The position numbers and the translations under genes are program-made. From Salinibius halmophilus (GTDB taxonomy: Bacteria; Pseudomonadota; Gammaproteobacteria; Pseudomonadales; Natronospirillaceae): a stretch of 64,000 bases of DNA. Below are positions 54,039 to 63,942 of this stretch, one piece after another. Numbering within the stretch: the stretch's first letter is position 1; each line of letters begins with the position of its first letter. The notes beneath the pieces were generated by a model. That model saw only the letters and a program-made list of their open reading frames with translations. It did not search any database and had not been told where the DNA came from. The DNA lies in contig NZ_QPEP01000011.1 of the NCBI RefSeq assembly GCF_003577475.1, positions 110,312 through 174,311 on the forward strand, written 5' to 3'.

Positions 54039-54135
54039 ATGGTCGCTCGGTCACCTCGTCATTGTAGTGGACACAATGCCAAATCGCAGAGTTTTTTGTT
54101 GGCTGATATAATAACCATAAATTTATTAAGCCATT

Positions 54136-55596
54136 ATGTCCGCTATGAATGTTCTGCTAAAGCTCTCGCCAGAGATAACGATTAAAACGAACTCCATCAG
54201 AAAGCTAATGATCAAGCACTTGCGGGCGAATGTTCGTAACACGCTGACTCGGATTGATGAACGAGTGAAGGTTAAAGGCACCTGGGATTCGCTAACGGTT
54301 CTAATAGACGATTCGGTCAGTTCTGAAAAACGCGAAAACATGCTACAAACGCTTTGTCGAATTAGCGGTGTGCAGCAGGTGCTTTCGGTTACTACGCACC
54401 AATTTGAGTCTTTCGAGCGAACGCTAGAGCTATTAATGCCAGCCACATTGCCCGAAATTGCCAACAAATCCTTTTGTGTTCGCGTACGTCGTGTTGGTCA
54501 GCATGATTTTTCATCACAAGATATTGAGCGCTATTTGGGTGGTGGGTTACTTAAGTTTGCTAATAACGCTCGGGTTCAGCTGAAAAAGCCAGATGTTGAG
54601 GTTAAGTTAGAGCTCGTTGATGACCAGTTAAGCATTATCACGGAACGGCGTTTGGGTCTGGGTGGTTACCCTATGGGCTCGCAGGATCAATGCATGGCAT
54701 TGATGTCCGGTGGTTATGACTCACCTGTTGCTGCCTATCGAATGATGCGCCGTGGCGTTAAAACGCACTATTGCTTCTTTAATCTGGGCGGGCCGGCGCA
54801 CGAAAAAGGTGTGAAAGAAGTGACCCACTATTTATGGCAGCAATATAGCGCATCGCATCGAGTTTATTTTGTCTCGGTGCCGTTTGAGCCCGTGGTCAAT
54901 GAAATCTTGGCGAAAATCCCTAATGGCTATATGGGTGTTGTGCTAAAGCGAATGATGCTGCGAGCGGCAGCTCGCATTGCGCAAGGGGCGAATATCCCAG
55001 CCTTAGTGACAGGCGAAGCGATTGCACAAGTGTCGAGTCAAACGATGCAGAACTTGTCGGTGATTGACCAGGTTACCGAGCAACTCGTGCTGCGCCCGGT
55101 TGCGACTGAAGATAAGCAAGTCATCATTGATGAAGCGCAAAAAATTGGTACGGCGAAATTTGCCGAGGTAATGCCCGAGTACTGTGGCGTTATTTCTAAA
55201 AAGCCAAATACTAAAGTTCAGCTAACAGATATTGTCGAGGCCGAAGCCAACTTCGATTTTTCTGTGCTGAACAGAGCCATCGAATCTGCCGTGCGCACTC
55301 GTTCAGATCGATTATTAGATGATAATGACATCGTTGAGGTGGCGCAGGTGTCTACCGTTGGCGACAATGAAGTGGTTATTGATATACGCCATCCAACTGA
55401 GGTGGAAGCGCACCCATTGCTCATTGAAGGTGTGAAAGTGTTGAACGTGCCGTTTTATAAGTTGCGCACTGAAGCGGAGCACCTGGATTCAAACAAGCAA
55501 TATTTGCTCTATTGTGACCAAGGCGTGATGAGCCGCATGCAGGCGGTGTATCTAGCAGACCAAGGCTACCAAAATTTTTCAGTCTTTAAAAAATGA
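54136..55596 (+). CDS. thiI: tRNA 4-thiouridine synthase/sulfurtransferase ThiI with rhodanese domain
   Basis: Transfers persulfide sulfur to tRNA U8 and to ThiS. The 486 residues consist of an N-terminal ferredoxin-like/THUMP part (1-165), a PP-loop ATPase domain with ALMSGGYDSPVAA, Cys in PEYCGVIS, and a C-terminal rhodanese domain (about 405-486) with active Cys in LLYCDQGVMSRM. The full E. coli-like form is present, so sulfur comes through IscS. ATG 54136 or the ATG three codons later is the start. It is divergent from glnA. Confidence 0.96.
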   Translation: MSAMNVLLKLSPEITIKTNSIRKLMIKHLRANVRNTLTRIDERVKVKGTWDSLTVLIDDSVSSEKRENMLQTLCRISGVQQVLSVTTHQFESFERTLELLMPATLPEIANKSFCVRVRRVGQHDFSSQDIERYLGGGLLKFANNARVQLKKPDVEVKLELVDDQLSIITERRLGLGGYPMGSQDQCMALMSGGYDSPVAAYRMMRRGVKTHYCFFNLGGPAHEKGVKEVTHYLWQQYSASHRVYFVSVPFEPVVNEILAKIPNGYMGVVLKRMMLRAAARIAQGANIPALVTGEAIAQVSSQTMQNLSVIDQVTEQLVLRPVATEDKQVIIDEAQKIGTAKFAEVMPEYCGVISKKPNTKVQLTDIVEAEANFDFSVLNRAIESAVRTRSDRLLDDNDIVEVAQVSTVGDNEVVIDIRHPTEVEAHPLLIEGVKVLNVPFYKLRTEAEHLDSNKQYLLYCDQGVMSRMQAVYLADQGYQNFSVFKK

Positions 55597-55676
55597 GCTG
55601 CGAAGCGGCAACAAAAAACCTAGATGACAAATGTGCCTAACGCGCTATGCTGGCGATAGGTTGTTAAAGGAGTGGA

Positions 55677-56207
55677 ATGATGCAGTGTCCTGCGTGTCAA
55701 AACACAATGAAAAAAGTGACTGTGGCTGGCATTGATGTAGATGTTTGTCATGGTGGTTGTGGTGGACTGTGGTTCGACCAGTTTGAGTTTAAAAAGTTTG
55801 ATGAGCCGCATGAAGAGGCTGGTACTGAACTGCTAGAAGTGCCGGTAGATCCTGCCATTGTTGTGGATCATGAAAATAAGCGCGCTTGCCCAAATTGCGA
55901 TGGTTTTATCATGATGCGCAACACCTATAGTGTGAAGCGCGAAGTTGAGATTGATACCTGTGCTGGCTGTGCAGGCGTATTTCTCGACGCTGGCGAGCTC
56001 AATATTATTCGTGGTCAATATGAATCAGAAGACGCGCGCAAAGCTGCTGCCGTAGCGGTATTTGAAGAAGTGTTAGAGCCTGAGTTAGAGCTTCGCAAAG
56101 GGCAAACGCAAGGCGCTGTTGAGCAGAGCCGACGCTTTGCCAATATGGTCAAATTTGTCTGCCCGTCATACTACATTCCAAACAAACAAAAATGGGGCGC
56201 CTTTTAA
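55677..56207 (+). CDS. Two-zinc-ribbon (zf-TFIIB) protein
   Basis: A 176-residue cytosolic protein with two TFIIB-like zinc ribbons, CPACQNTM...CHGGCGGLWFD (residues 4-36) and CPNCDGF...CAGCAGVFLDAGEL (about 75-110), each with four cysteines and the LWFD/FLDAGEL end typical of COG3809 proteins. The C-terminus is helical and polar. Function unknown. GAG precedes ATG 55677. A GGGCGC/GCGCCC hairpin (56195-56213) overlaps the stop codon. Confidence 0.85.
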   Translation: MMQCPACQNTMKKVTVAGIDVDVCHGGCGGLWFDQFEFKKFDEPHEEAGTELLEVPVDPAIVVDHENKRACPNCDGFIMMRNTYSVKREVEIDTCAGCAGVFLDAGELNIIRGQYESEDARKAAAVAVFEEVLEPELELRKGQTQGAVEQSRRFANMVKFVCPSYYIPNKQKWGAF

Positions 56208-56222
56208 GCGCCCTAGCTGAAG

Positions 56223-58010
56223 TTAAGTGCCTGCACCACCTGTTTGAACTAACCATTGCTTATGATACTGGCCCTGTTGGGCCAGTAGTGTTTTGTGGTC
56301 GCCAATCTCAATGATTTTACCATTGTCCACTACGGCAATTTGGTCGGCATGCACAATAGTAGATAAGCGATGGGCTATCATAATTACGGTACGGTTTTTC
56401 GAGATAGTCCGCAGTGAACGTTGAATCGCTGCTTCCGTTTCATTGTCGACAGCACTGGTTGCCTCATCAAGAATGAGAATTGCAGGGTCTTTTAACAAAG
56501 CGCGTGCTAAGGATAAGCGCTGACGTTGGCCACCGGATAGCATGATGCCACGCTCACCTACTTCTGTGTCAATGCCGTTTGGTAAGCGCTCGATGAACTC
56601 CCACGCCTCGGCCATTTTGGCTGCCGCAATGATTTCACCTTCATCGGCATTAGGTTTGCCATAAGCAATGTTCTCTTTAATGCTACCGTCGAACAAAAAT
56701 ACATCTTGGCTAACCAAGCCAATATGGCGGCGCAGCTCGGTAAGTGAGAGTGTTTCAATATTGATGTCGTCAATAGTGATAGCGCCGGATTGTGGTTGAT
56801 AGAAGCGCAGCAGCATCTTGATTAGTGTTGATTTACCAGAGCCTGTCGCGCCGACCATTGCAAACGTGGTGCCGGCTGAAATTTGGATGGAAACATTTTC
56901 CAGCCCAGCGCCTGAACTTGGGTACTTAAATACCAAGTTAGCGATGTCTACCTTACCTTTAACCGGAGACGGTAGGCTGGCAGTGCCGCTGTTAGGCACT
57001 GAAATCGGCGTTTCGATTAGACCAATAATGCGGCGCACACTGGCCATGGCTCGCTCGTATAAGTCGATCACCTCCGCTAGGCCTGTCAATGGCCAGAGTA
57101 AGCGTTGGGTTAAGAATACCAGTACGCCATAGGCACCAATATTAAGCTCACCGCTGAGTGCCTGCAGACCACCAATGACAAACGTAAATAGAAAACCGGT
57201 TAGTACCGCCATGCGAATTAATGGAATGAAGGCTGAACTAACCCGAATGGCTTGCCGGTTAGCCTGCACATAGTTTTCGCTGTCTTGCGCTAAGCGCTGG
57301 GCTTCTATTGATTCGGCAGTAAACGACTTGATGGTTGCCATGCCGCTGATGTTGTTCGACAGACGATTGCTCAGCGTGCCGACCTGTTCGCGTACTTTGG
57401 CATACAAGGGCGTGGCGCGTTTTTGAAAGTAAAAAGCACCCCAAATAATGATTGGAATAGGGGTAAAGGCAAGCAAAGCAATGAGCGGCGAAAGAACAAA
57501 GAACACCGCGCCAACTGCCACAACAGAAACGAATACCTGAATAATGGCATTGGCACCACCATCTAAAAAGCGTTCTAGCTGGTTGACGTCATCGTTCATT
57601 ATGGCTGTGAGCTGGCCAGATGAGCGTGTTTCAAAAAAGCCCATGTCTTGCTGCTGAACATGGTTGTATGCATCTTGGCGCATATCGGATTGCAGATTTT
57701 GCGCCAGGTTTCGCCACAGAATTTTTAATAGGTACTCAAACAACGACTCCCCAGCCCAAATTAAAAAAGTGATGATGGCCAGTGCCGTGATCTGAGATTC
57801 TGGCGTCGTTAACCCCAGCTTGGCAACAAAGCTATCTTCTTGATTAATTACAACATCCAGTGCGATGCCGATTAAGATTTCGGGCGCAATATCGAATAGC
57901 TTGTTGATAATAGAGCAGGTGGTCGCTGCAATAATCCGTCCTCGGTAGCCTTTTGCGTACCTTAGAAGCCGAATGAGAGACTGGAAGCTAGTAAGTGATT
58001 CGGTAGACAT
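56223..58010 (-). CDS. ABC exporter, fused membrane and ATPase domains
   Basis: A 595-residue half-transporter (dimer expected) with six transmembrane helices (about 30-320) and an ATPase with Walker A GATGSGKST, signature LSGGQRQRLSLARAL and Walker B ILILDEATSAVD. It is of the MsbA/multidrug type. ATG 58010 follows AGGAG; the longer frame is not supported. A close Fur-box match lies 40-55 bases upstream, so expression is probably raised by iron limitation, which would fit export of a siderophore or protection from iron stress. The substrate itself is not readable from sequence. Confidence 0.92.
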   Translation of the reverse strand: MSTESLTSFQSLIRLLRYAKGYRGRIIAATTCSIINKLFDIAPEILIGIALDVVINQEDSFVAKLGLTTPESQITALAIITFLIWAGESLFEYLLKILWRNLAQNLQSDMRQDAYNHVQQQDMGFFETRSSGQLTAIMNDDVNQLERFLDGGANAIIQVFVSVVAVGAVFFVLSPLIALLAFTPIPIIIWGAFYFQKRATPLYAKVREQVGTLSNRLSNNISGMATIKSFTAESIEAQRLAQDSENYVQANRQAIRVSSAFIPLIRMAVLTGFLFTFVIGGLQALSGELNIGAYGVLVFLTQRLLWPLTGLAEVIDLYERAMASVRRIIGLIETPISVPNSGTASLPSPVKGKVDIANLVFKYPSSGAGLENVSIQISAGTTFAMVGATGSGKSTLIKMLLRFYQPQSGAITIDDINIETLSLTELRRHIGLVSQDVFLFDGSIKENIAYGKPNADEGEIIAAAKMAEAWEFIERLPNGIDTEVGERGIMLSGGQRQRLSLARALLKDPAILILDEATSAVDNETEAAIQRSLRTISKNRTVIMIAHRLSTIVHADQIAVVDNGKIIEIGDHKTLLAQQGQYHKQWLVQTGGAGT

Positions 58011-58050
58011 GACCACTCCTTTTGTTAAGAAGGCGCCATGGTAAGAGTTA

Positions 58051-58065
58051 TGAAAATAATTCTCA
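58051..58065. promoter_or_regulatory. Fur-box-like operator
   Basis: The 15 bases read TGAGAATTATTTTCA on the minus strand, 13 of 15 matching the Fur core TGATAATNATTATCA. It overlaps a possible minus-strand promoter (-35 TTGATC, -10 TATTTT) of the ABC exporter and is about 100 bases before the divergent pirin gene. Confidence 0.7.
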
Positions 58066-58166
58066 ATCACTAACTGGATCAAAATGTTTGATGGAACTGA
58101 TCAAATATTACCGCTATTCGTTGCACTAGAGGTTGCTAAGCTTTGTCTATTGCTAATAAGGAGTGA

Positions 58167-59021
58167 ATGATGGCGCAGTTACTGAAAGCTAAGCAGCATG
58201 ATATTGGCGGGCTGTTTGTGAAGCGGGTGCTACCGAACGCCAAGAAGCGAATGGTAGGACCTTTTATCTTCTTCGATGAAATGGGGCCGGGTGGGTTTGA
58301 TGCCGGCCACGGCATTAATGTTCGCCCACACCCACACATTGGTCTATCAACATTAACGTACCTTTTTGAAGGCAGTATCTTACATCGAGACTCCTTAGGT
58401 AATCGGTTGGAGATTAGCCCTGGTGATGTGAACTGGATGACTGCAGGGAGAGGCATTGTGCACTCCGAGCGCGAAAGTTTGGAAGTGCGTGCCAGTAAGC
58501 ATTCCATCCACGGTTTACAGTCTTGGATAGCGCTGCCTAAAGAACTGGCAGAAATAGAGCCGAGTTTTACCCATATAAAAAAGCAAGACTTGCCCGAGCA
58601 TATTGATCAGCAAGTGATGGCAAGGCTCATTGTGGGTGAGGCTTACGGGATGAGTTCGCCGGTGAAAACCTATAGCCCAATGTTCTACATTGATGTTGTA
58701 GCCGGTGCGGGCAGCGAGGTAGAGCGTCCTAATCCAGCGCAAGAAGCAGCCCTCTATGTGATCAGCGGTCAAGTGCAGCTGGGTGAGGGGGTATATGAGT
58801 CAGGCGAAGTTGTCATGTTCGATGACGAGCAAGTACTAGTCGCGCTGACGAACGCTAGGTTTGTGCTGTTTGGCGGTGAGCAGTGGCAGGAAATACCACA
58901 TATTCATTGGAACTTTGTCAGCTTTAGCAAAGCGCGGATTGAGCAGGCACGAGAAGATTGGCAAGCCGGACGTTTTCCTGCGATACCAGGGGACGACAAA
59001 GAGTTCATTCCTTTACCGTAA
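58167..59021 (+). CDS. Pirin-family protein (long form)
   Basis: A 284-residue bicupin. The N-terminal cupin carries the pirin metal site RPHPHIGLSTLTYLFEGSILHRDSLG and WMTAGRGIVHSER; the C-terminal cupin is LYVISGQVQLGEGVYESGEVVMFDDEQV. Pirins bind iron and include quercetinases and regulators; function here is unknown. GGAG precedes ATG 58167. It shares the intergenic space with the Fur-like box and is convergent with the NAD(P)-binding gene. Confidence 0.9.
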   Translation: MMAQLLKAKQHDIGGLFVKRVLPNAKKRMVGPFIFFDEMGPGGFDAGHGINVRPHPHIGLSTLTYLFEGSILHRDSLGNRLEISPGDVNWMTAGRGIVHSERESLEVRASKHSIHGLQSWIALPKELAEIEPSFTHIKKQDLPEHIDQQVMARLIVGEAYGMSSPVKTYSPMFYIDVVAGAGSEVERPNPAQEAALYVISGQVQLGEGVYESGEVVMFDDEQVLVALTNARFVLFGGEQWQEIPHIHWNFVSFSKARIEQAREDWQAGRFPAIPGDDKEFIPLP

Positions 59022-59031
59022 TGGCGACTTG

Positions 59032-59646
59032 TTAGTCTTTAATCGATTTTATGAAGCGTACCATCTGGAAGGTCGCTTCATTATTGATGCACTTACCAAT
59101 GTCGTAGGCAAGTGTTCGCCTGCTTATGCTACTAAATAAGCCACAATGAATCGTGCTGCCCGCTATGTAGTGCTGTTGGCGTGTATTATCGGTTAGACGA
59201 GGTGGTTTAATGATGGTCCAGTTTAAACCACTGTTTTTTACGATTGCTTCTTGCGCGGCTTTGTCTGCTAGGGTTGCTTTGGTGCTAGGAAATATCGTCT
59301 TGGTTACCCAGCGGAATGCTTTGCCTTGATTGCTCGGGTACTCCCCAGCTAAGGCACCGGTAACACAAATTAGGCGTTGCACACCTTGGCGCTTACAAGC
59401 TTCCACAATATGGGTGGTTGCATCGGCTAAGAATACATCGGTGTAGGGGCGGCGTGCGCCTAAGCATATGACCACAGCTTCACACCCTGCGAGCACTTCA
59501 TCTGCAACGTCTGCAATCTCACCTACTACTGCACCCTCTAGCCCAGGTTGTCTGCTATGCATAGATAGCTCACAACCAAAAAGCTTTGCAAGTTGTTGAA
59601 TGGCTTGACCGGTAGCGCCGGTAGCCCCAAAGAGTGCGAGTTTCAT
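59032..59646 (-). CDS. NAD(P)-binding Rossmann protein (atypical SDR, NmrA/BVR-B-like)
   Basis: A 204-residue single-domain protein. MKLALFGATGATGQAIQQLA is the GxxGxxG nucleotide motif; VVICLGARRPYTDVFLADATTHIVEACKRQGVQRLICVTG and NSGLNWTIIKPPRLTDN are typical of the biliverdin-reductase-B-like group. Substrate unknown. It lies between two pirin genes and is divergent from the second across a palindromic operator. Confidence 0.88.
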   Translation of the reverse strand: MKLALFGATGATGQAIQQLAKLFGCELSMHSRQPGLEGAVVGEIADVADEVLAGCEAVVICLGARRPYTDVFLADATTHIVEACKRQGVQRLICVTGALAGEYPSNQGKAFRWVTKTIFPSTKATLADKAAQEAIVKNSGLNWTIIKPPRLTDNTRQQHYIAGSTIHCGLFSSISRRTLAYDIGKCINNEATFQMVRFIKSIKD

Positions 59647-59728
59647 ATTGGCCTAATAACTATTTTTGCTAAGCATAGATGAAAAGGCCTTCAATGCTAA
59701 GACCTAAGTCAAGGTCAGCGGCTTTTTA

Positions 59729-59749
59729 TTGTTCGAATAATTCGAACAA
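59729..59749. promoter_or_regulatory. Perfect palindrome between the SDR and the second pirin gene
   Basis: TTGTTCGAA and its exact inverse TTCGAACAA are separated by TAA. It lies in the divergent promoter space (SDR start 59646, pirin start 59838). A second small inverted repeat (GACCT/AGGTC, 59701-59716) is adjacent. A shared regulator for both genes is inferred. Confidence 0.6.
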
Positions 59750-59837
59750 CTGCGACAAATTCTCCTGATATCCAACAGGTCTGCTGCTCGCTATAGTTTT
59801 GTTAATTCTAAAAGTAAGAAACACATTTGGAGGCAGG

Positions 59838-60536
59838 ATGGACTATATTCGCAAAGCACATGAGCGTGGGCATGTAAATTTTGGCTGGCTGGATAGCAAA
59901 CATAGTTTTTCATTCGGCAACTATTATGACCCGGCTCATATGGGTATCTCGGTTCTACGGGTGATCAACGACGACACAGTCATTGGTGGTGCCGGTTTTG
60001 GCACTCATGGTCACCGTGACATGGAAATTATCTCGTATGTTTTGGAGGGTGATATTGCTCATAAAGACAGCGAAGGTAATGAATACGTCATTCCAGCGGG
60101 GGATGTGCAGCGTATGACCGCAGGCACCGGGATTACACATTCCGAGTTCAACGCAAATTCGGATAAGCGCCTTAAGTTCCTGCAAATCTGGGTGCTACCC
60201 GAGTCGCAAGGGCTGAAGCCAGGATATGAGCAAAAGACAATTGCACAAAACGGGCCGGTGACAACACTTGTTGCTAAGGGTGGGCAGAATGGCGCCTTGC
60301 ATATCCATCAAGATGTTCGTATCGACCGCGTACAACTCGACTCAGGCGAGTCGATAGCACTAGATAACGGCGCTCGTGTTGGCTATTTACATCTGTTTGC
60401 TGGTAGTGCGCAAGTCAACGGCCAGACATTTGAAGCTGGGGATGCTATTGGTGTGGTACAGCTAACCGAGTTGACAATCGACGCGGGCGCCGAAGGTGTA
60501 AAAGCGCTTTGGTTTGATTTACCTGCTGTGCAGTAA
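59838..60536 (+). CDS. Pirin-family protein (short, YhhW-like)
   Basis: A 232-residue bicupin similar to E. coli quercetinase YhhW: MDYIRKAHERGHVNFGWLDSKHSFSFGNYYDP, metal ligands in GTHGHRDMEIISYVLEGDIAHKDSEGN and MTAGTGITHSEFN. ATG 59838 follows GGAGG; the frame is open for 13 codons upstream without similarity. A bidirectional terminator separates it from ilvC. Confidence 0.92.
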   Translation: MDYIRKAHERGHVNFGWLDSKHSFSFGNYYDPAHMGISVLRVINDDTVIGGAGFGTHGHRDMEIISYVLEGDIAHKDSEGNEYVIPAGDVQRMTAGTGITHSEFNANSDKRLKFLQIWVLPESQGLKPGYEQKTIAQNGPVTTLVAKGGQNGALHIHQDVRIDRVQLDSGESIALDNGARVGYLHLFAGSAQVNGQTFEAGDAIGVVQLTELTIDAGAEGVKALWFDLPAVQ

Positions 60537-60564
60537 CTGTTGGGCCGAACCAGTTGAACAATAA

Positions 60565-60590
60565 AAAGCCCGCTCAATTGAGCGGGCTTT
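60565..60590. terminator. Bidirectional terminator between pirin and ilvC
   Basis: AAAGCCCGCTCAA (60565-60577) is followed directly by its inverse TTGAGCGGGCTTT (60578-60590). The flanking A-run (ATAAAAAG) serves the minus strand. It lies 29 bases after the pirin stop and 52 after the ilvC stop. Confidence 0.92.
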
Positions 60591-60641
60591 CTAATAGCGC
60601 TAACTATATGGATAGTTACAATGGATAGTTACAGAAATCGA

Positions 60642-62114
60642 TTATTCAACAATCGCTTTCATGTCAGTCATGTAGCCACGTAGCTCTTCACCAACGTACT
60701 CGATGTCGTGGTTGCGGATCGCCGCGTTCACTTCTACAAGACGCTTGTTGTCTACTTTCGCGTTACCTTCAAGACCTTTACCGATCACGTCTGTGTCGAT
60801 CTTAGACATGAAGTCAGCCAATAGTGGCTCAGCAGCGAAGGCGAATAGGTAGTTACCGTATTCAGCCGTGTCAGAGATAACAACGTTCATCTCGTACAAA
60901 CGCTTACGAGCGATGGTGTTAGCAATCAATGGCAGCTCGTGTAGTGACTCGTAGTAAGCCGACTCTTCAACGATGCCAGACTCAACCATGGTTTCGTAAG
61001 CTAGCTCAACGCCCGATTTCACCATAGCTACCATCAAGATACCGTTGTCGAAGAACTCTTGCTCATCGATAGTACCAGTGAATTCTGGGTAGTTTTCGAA
61101 GGCAGTCTTGCCAGTTTCTTCACGCCAGCCTAGTAGGTTCTTGTCGCCGTTCGCCCAGTCTTCCATCATTACGCGTGAGAATTCGCCAGCGATGATGTCG
61201 TCTTGGTGCTTGCGGAACAAGTCACGCATGATCACTTTTAGCTCTTCAGCTAGGTCAAATGCTTTGATCTTAGCTGGGTTGCTTAGGCGGTCCATCATGT
61301 TAGTGATGCCACCGAATTTAAGTGCTTCGGTTACTGTTTCCCAGCCGTACTGTAGCAAGGCGCCGGCGTAAGATGCGTCAACACCTTTTTCAACCATCTT
61401 GTTGTAGCACAAGATAGAACCAGCTTGCAGCATGCCACATAGGATTGTCTGTTCACCCATAAGGTCAGACTTAACTTCGGCAACGAAAGATGAAGCCAAG
61501 CAGCCTGCACGGTGGCCACCAGTTGCTGCCGCCCATGCTTTAGCGATGTCCCAGCCTTTGCCTTCTGGGTCGTTCTCTGGGTGTACTGCAACCAATGTTG
61601 GCACACCGAAGCCACGCTTGTATTCTTCACGTACTTCAGAACCTGGGCACTTAGGGGCAACCATTACAACGGTAAGGTCTTTACGAATCTGCATGCCTTC
61701 TTCAACAATGTTGAAGCCGTGGCTGTAACCTAGTGTTGCGCCTTCTTTCATTAACGGCATAACAGCGTTAACAACAGAAGAGTGCTGCTTGTCTGGTGTT
61801 AGGTTGATTACCAAGTCCGCAGTTGGGATTAGGTTTTCGTAGGTATCAACGTTGAAGCCGTTCTCAGAAGCGTTTTTCCAAGACTGGCGCTTTTCAGTAA
61901 TTGCCGCTTCACGTAGTGCGTAAGAAACGTCTAGGCCAGAGTCGCGCATGTTCAAGCCTTGGTTAAGACCCTGAGCACCACAGCCAACGATGACTACTTT
62001 TTTGCCTTTAAGAAAGTCTGCTTCAGTCGCGAATTCTTCACGATCCATGAAACGGCACTGACCCAGTTGTTCTAGTTGCTGACGCAAGTTCAGCGTATTG
62101 AAATAGTTAGCCAT
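60642..62114 (-). CDS. ilvC: Ketol-acid reductoisomerase, class II
   Basis: Second common step of branched-chain amino-acid synthesis. At 490 residues it is the long, E. coli-type class II enzyme with duplicated C-domain. [21 protein letters not shown] is the NADPH motif (arginine-rich loop LREAA follows), with [19 protein letters not shown] and the acidic metal-binding [18 protein letters not shown] precedes the ATG. Its regulator ilvY is divergent. Confidence 0.97.
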   Translation of the reverse strand: MANYFNTLNLRQQLEQLGQCRFMDREEFATEADFLKGKKVVIVGCGAQGLNQGLNMRDSGLDVSYALREAAITEKRQSWKNASENGFNVDTYENLIPTADLVINLTPDKQHSSVVNAVMPLMKEGATLGYSHGFNIVEEGMQIRKDLTVVMVAPKCPGSEVREEYKRGFGVPTLVAVHPENDPEGKGWDIAKAWAAATGGHRAGCLASSFVAEVKSDLMGEQTILCGMLQAGSILCYNKMVEKGVDASYAGALLQYGWETVTEALKFGGITNMMDRLSNPAKIKAFDLAEELKVIMRDLFRKHQDDIIAGEFSRVMMEDWANGDKNLLGWREETGKTAFENYPEFTGTIDEQEFFDNGILMVAMVKSGVELAYETMVESGIVEESAYYESLHELPLIANTIARKRLYEMNVVISDTAEYGNYLFAFAAEPLLADFMSKIDTDVIGKGLEGNAKVDNKRLVEVNAAIRNHDIEYVGEELRGYMTDMKAIVE

Positions 62115-62210
62115 GATTAGCTCCTCCGTTATCTATGCTGCGCACTATAGACAGTGAAATGCTTTGCGTAAAACGCTATTATTGAAAAGTAGTTTTGCAA
62201 AAAGTGAGAA

Positions 62211-63095
62211 GTGGTGGATATTCGATTATTAGATCAGTTCGCGCGATTGCCTAGATACTCGTCGTTATCGCAGGCTGCAATGGCTATGCATACCAGTGTT
62301 AGCACCTTAAGCCGAAATATTGCCAAGCTTGAGCACGCTGTTGGTCAAACCTTGATAAAGCGTGACGGTAAGGTGCTGACATTAACAGTGGCCGGCAACG
62401 AGCTGCTTCAAACAGCCAGCGAAATGAGTGCGCTCTGGTCGGACCTAAAGTATCGCTTAGCGGCAGATAAACTCGTAGCAGGGCAGGTGCGCCTTTATTG
62501 TTCGGTGACGGCCGCCTACAGTTTGGTATCGCAGGCACTACAGCTATTAAATTCAGAACAGCCGAATGTAGAAGTACTGATTGAGACAGGTGACGCGGCG
62601 CGGGCGATTGAAAAGCTGCAAAGTAATGAAGCTGACTTCGCCATTGCACCGCTTGCCGCGTCGCAACCCGACGGAATTGTTGCTCGTGAACTCATTAACA
62701 CCGATCTAGCATTTGTTATTGCGCAAGGGCGAGCCCCTGAGTCGCTTCGTTTAGTCGACGCCTTGGCACAGGATCTACAGTTTATTGTGCCCGAGCGCGG
62801 CTTAGTTCGAGAACGGTTTGTTGCTTGGTCACAGCAGTCAGGAATCGAGCCCTCTATATATGCTAAAGTAGCAGGTCATGAAGCCATTGCTAGTATGGCT
62901 TCGCTCGGTATTGGAATCGGTATTGTGCCGCGGCTGGTGTTAGACAACAGTCCAATGAAGGCCAAGTTAGTTGAACTCAATACCATGGTTGCGCCACGGC
63001 CAATAACTGTAGGACTATGCGCAAGAGAAAAAGGCTTAGTAGATCAAGCTGTGGCTGCTTGTTGGCAGTCGTTGGCAACGATCAACATTAAATAG
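62211..63095 (+). CDS. ilvY: LysR-type activator of ilvC
   Basis: A 294-residue LysR regulator: N-terminal winged helix (YSSLSQAAMAMHTSVSTLSRNIAKLEHAVGQTLIKRDG) and ligand domain. It is divergent from ilvC as IlvY is in enteric bacteria, where acetolactate or acetohydroxybutyrate triggers ilvC. Start is one of two consecutive GTG codons (62211 or 62214) behind GTGAG. The 96-base gap contains half-repeats (TTGCGT, TTTTGCAA) suitable for a LysR site. Confidence 0.92.
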   Translation: MVDIRLLDQFARLPRYSSLSQAAMAMHTSVSTLSRNIAKLEHAVGQTLIKRDGKVLTLTVAGNELLQTASEMSALWSDLKYRLAADKLVAGQVRLYCSVTAAYSLVSQALQLLNSEQPNVEVLIETGDAARAIEKLQSNEADFAIAPLAASQPDGIVARELINTDLAFVIAQGRAPESLRLVDALAQDLQFIVPERGLVRERFVAWSQQSGIEPSIYAKVAGHEAIASMASLGIGIGIVPRLVLDNSPMKAKLVELNTMVAPRPITVGLCAREKGLVDQAVAACWQSLATINIK

Positions 63096-63105
63096 GATGA
63101 ACTAG

Positions 63106-63858
63106 ATGAACGAACCGCAGATTGAGAAGCATCGCAATAAAGGCATTTATTTATTGCCTAACTTGCTCACCACAACAGCACTTTTTGCTGGCTTCTATGC
63201 GATTGTTTCAGCAATTGAAGGTAACTTTGAGCAGGCGTCTATTGCCTTGTTTGTTGCTATGGTCTTTGATGGACTTGACGGGCGCGTCGCTCGCTTAATG
63301 CGCGCCCAAACTGCTTTTGGCGCTGAGTATGACTCGTTATCTGACATGATTGCCTTTGGCTTAGCCCCAGCATTAGTTGCCTTTCTCTGGGGGGTTCAGG
63401 ATATGGGTAAGATCGGCTGGGCGGCTTCGTTTGTATATGTATCCGGAGCCGCATTGCGCTTAGCAAAGTTTAACACCCAGATTGATGACCCTAATATTGA
63501 TAAGCGCTACTTCTATGGGTTAGCTAGTCCAACCGCAGCAGCATTAATAGCTGGATCGGTGTGGGTATTTTCATCATATGACCTTGCAAGCGAATGGACG
63601 TCGCTAGTACTGACTGCAACATTAATAGCAGTTGGTTTACTAATGGTGAGCAACGTTCGTTACTTCAGCTTCAAAACCTTGGGTATAAAAAGAAAGGTGC
63701 CATTTATTGCGATGCCAGCAATGATCATGATCTTTGCCATGGTTCTACTAGAGCCTGCAATAGTGCTTCTTTCTATGGCTGCTACTTATACTGTCTCTGG
63801 GCTGGTTATTGAGTTTTGGCATTTGAAAGGACGAAAGCGTACAAAAAACAGCCAATAA
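63106..63858 (+). CDS. pssA: CDP-diacylglycerol-serine O-phosphatidyltransferase
   Basis: Makes phosphatidylserine at the membrane. The 250-residue multi-pass protein has the CDP-alcohol phosphotransferase signature DG-x2-AR-x8-G-x3-D-x3-D in DGRVARLMRAQTAFGAEYDSLSD (residues about 49-71) and YLLPNLLTTTALFAGFYAI at the N-terminus. It is the integral (Bacillus-type) enzyme, not the soluble E. coli type. It begins 10 bases after ilvY and may be co-transcribed. A short inverted repeat (GATCAAA/TTTGATC, 63881-63904) follows. Confidence 0.95.
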   Translation: MNEPQIEKHRNKGIYLLPNLLTTTALFAGFYAIVSAIEGNFEQASIALFVAMVFDGLDGRVARLMRAQTAFGAEYDSLSDMIAFGLAPALVAFLWGVQDMGKIGWAASFVYVSGAALRLAKFNTQIDDPNIDKRYFYGLASPTAAALIAGSVWVFSSYDLASEWTSLVLTATLIAVGLLMVSNVRYFSFKTLGIKRKVPFIAMPAMIMIFAMVLLEPAIVLLSMAATYTVSGLVIEFWHLKGRKRTKNSQ

Positions 63859-63942
63859 GCCTGTTAAATGGATGAATAATGATCAAAAACCTAAGTCTTT
63901 GATCTTTAAAGCAAAAAAGTCATAAAAACTTCAAAAAAAGTG

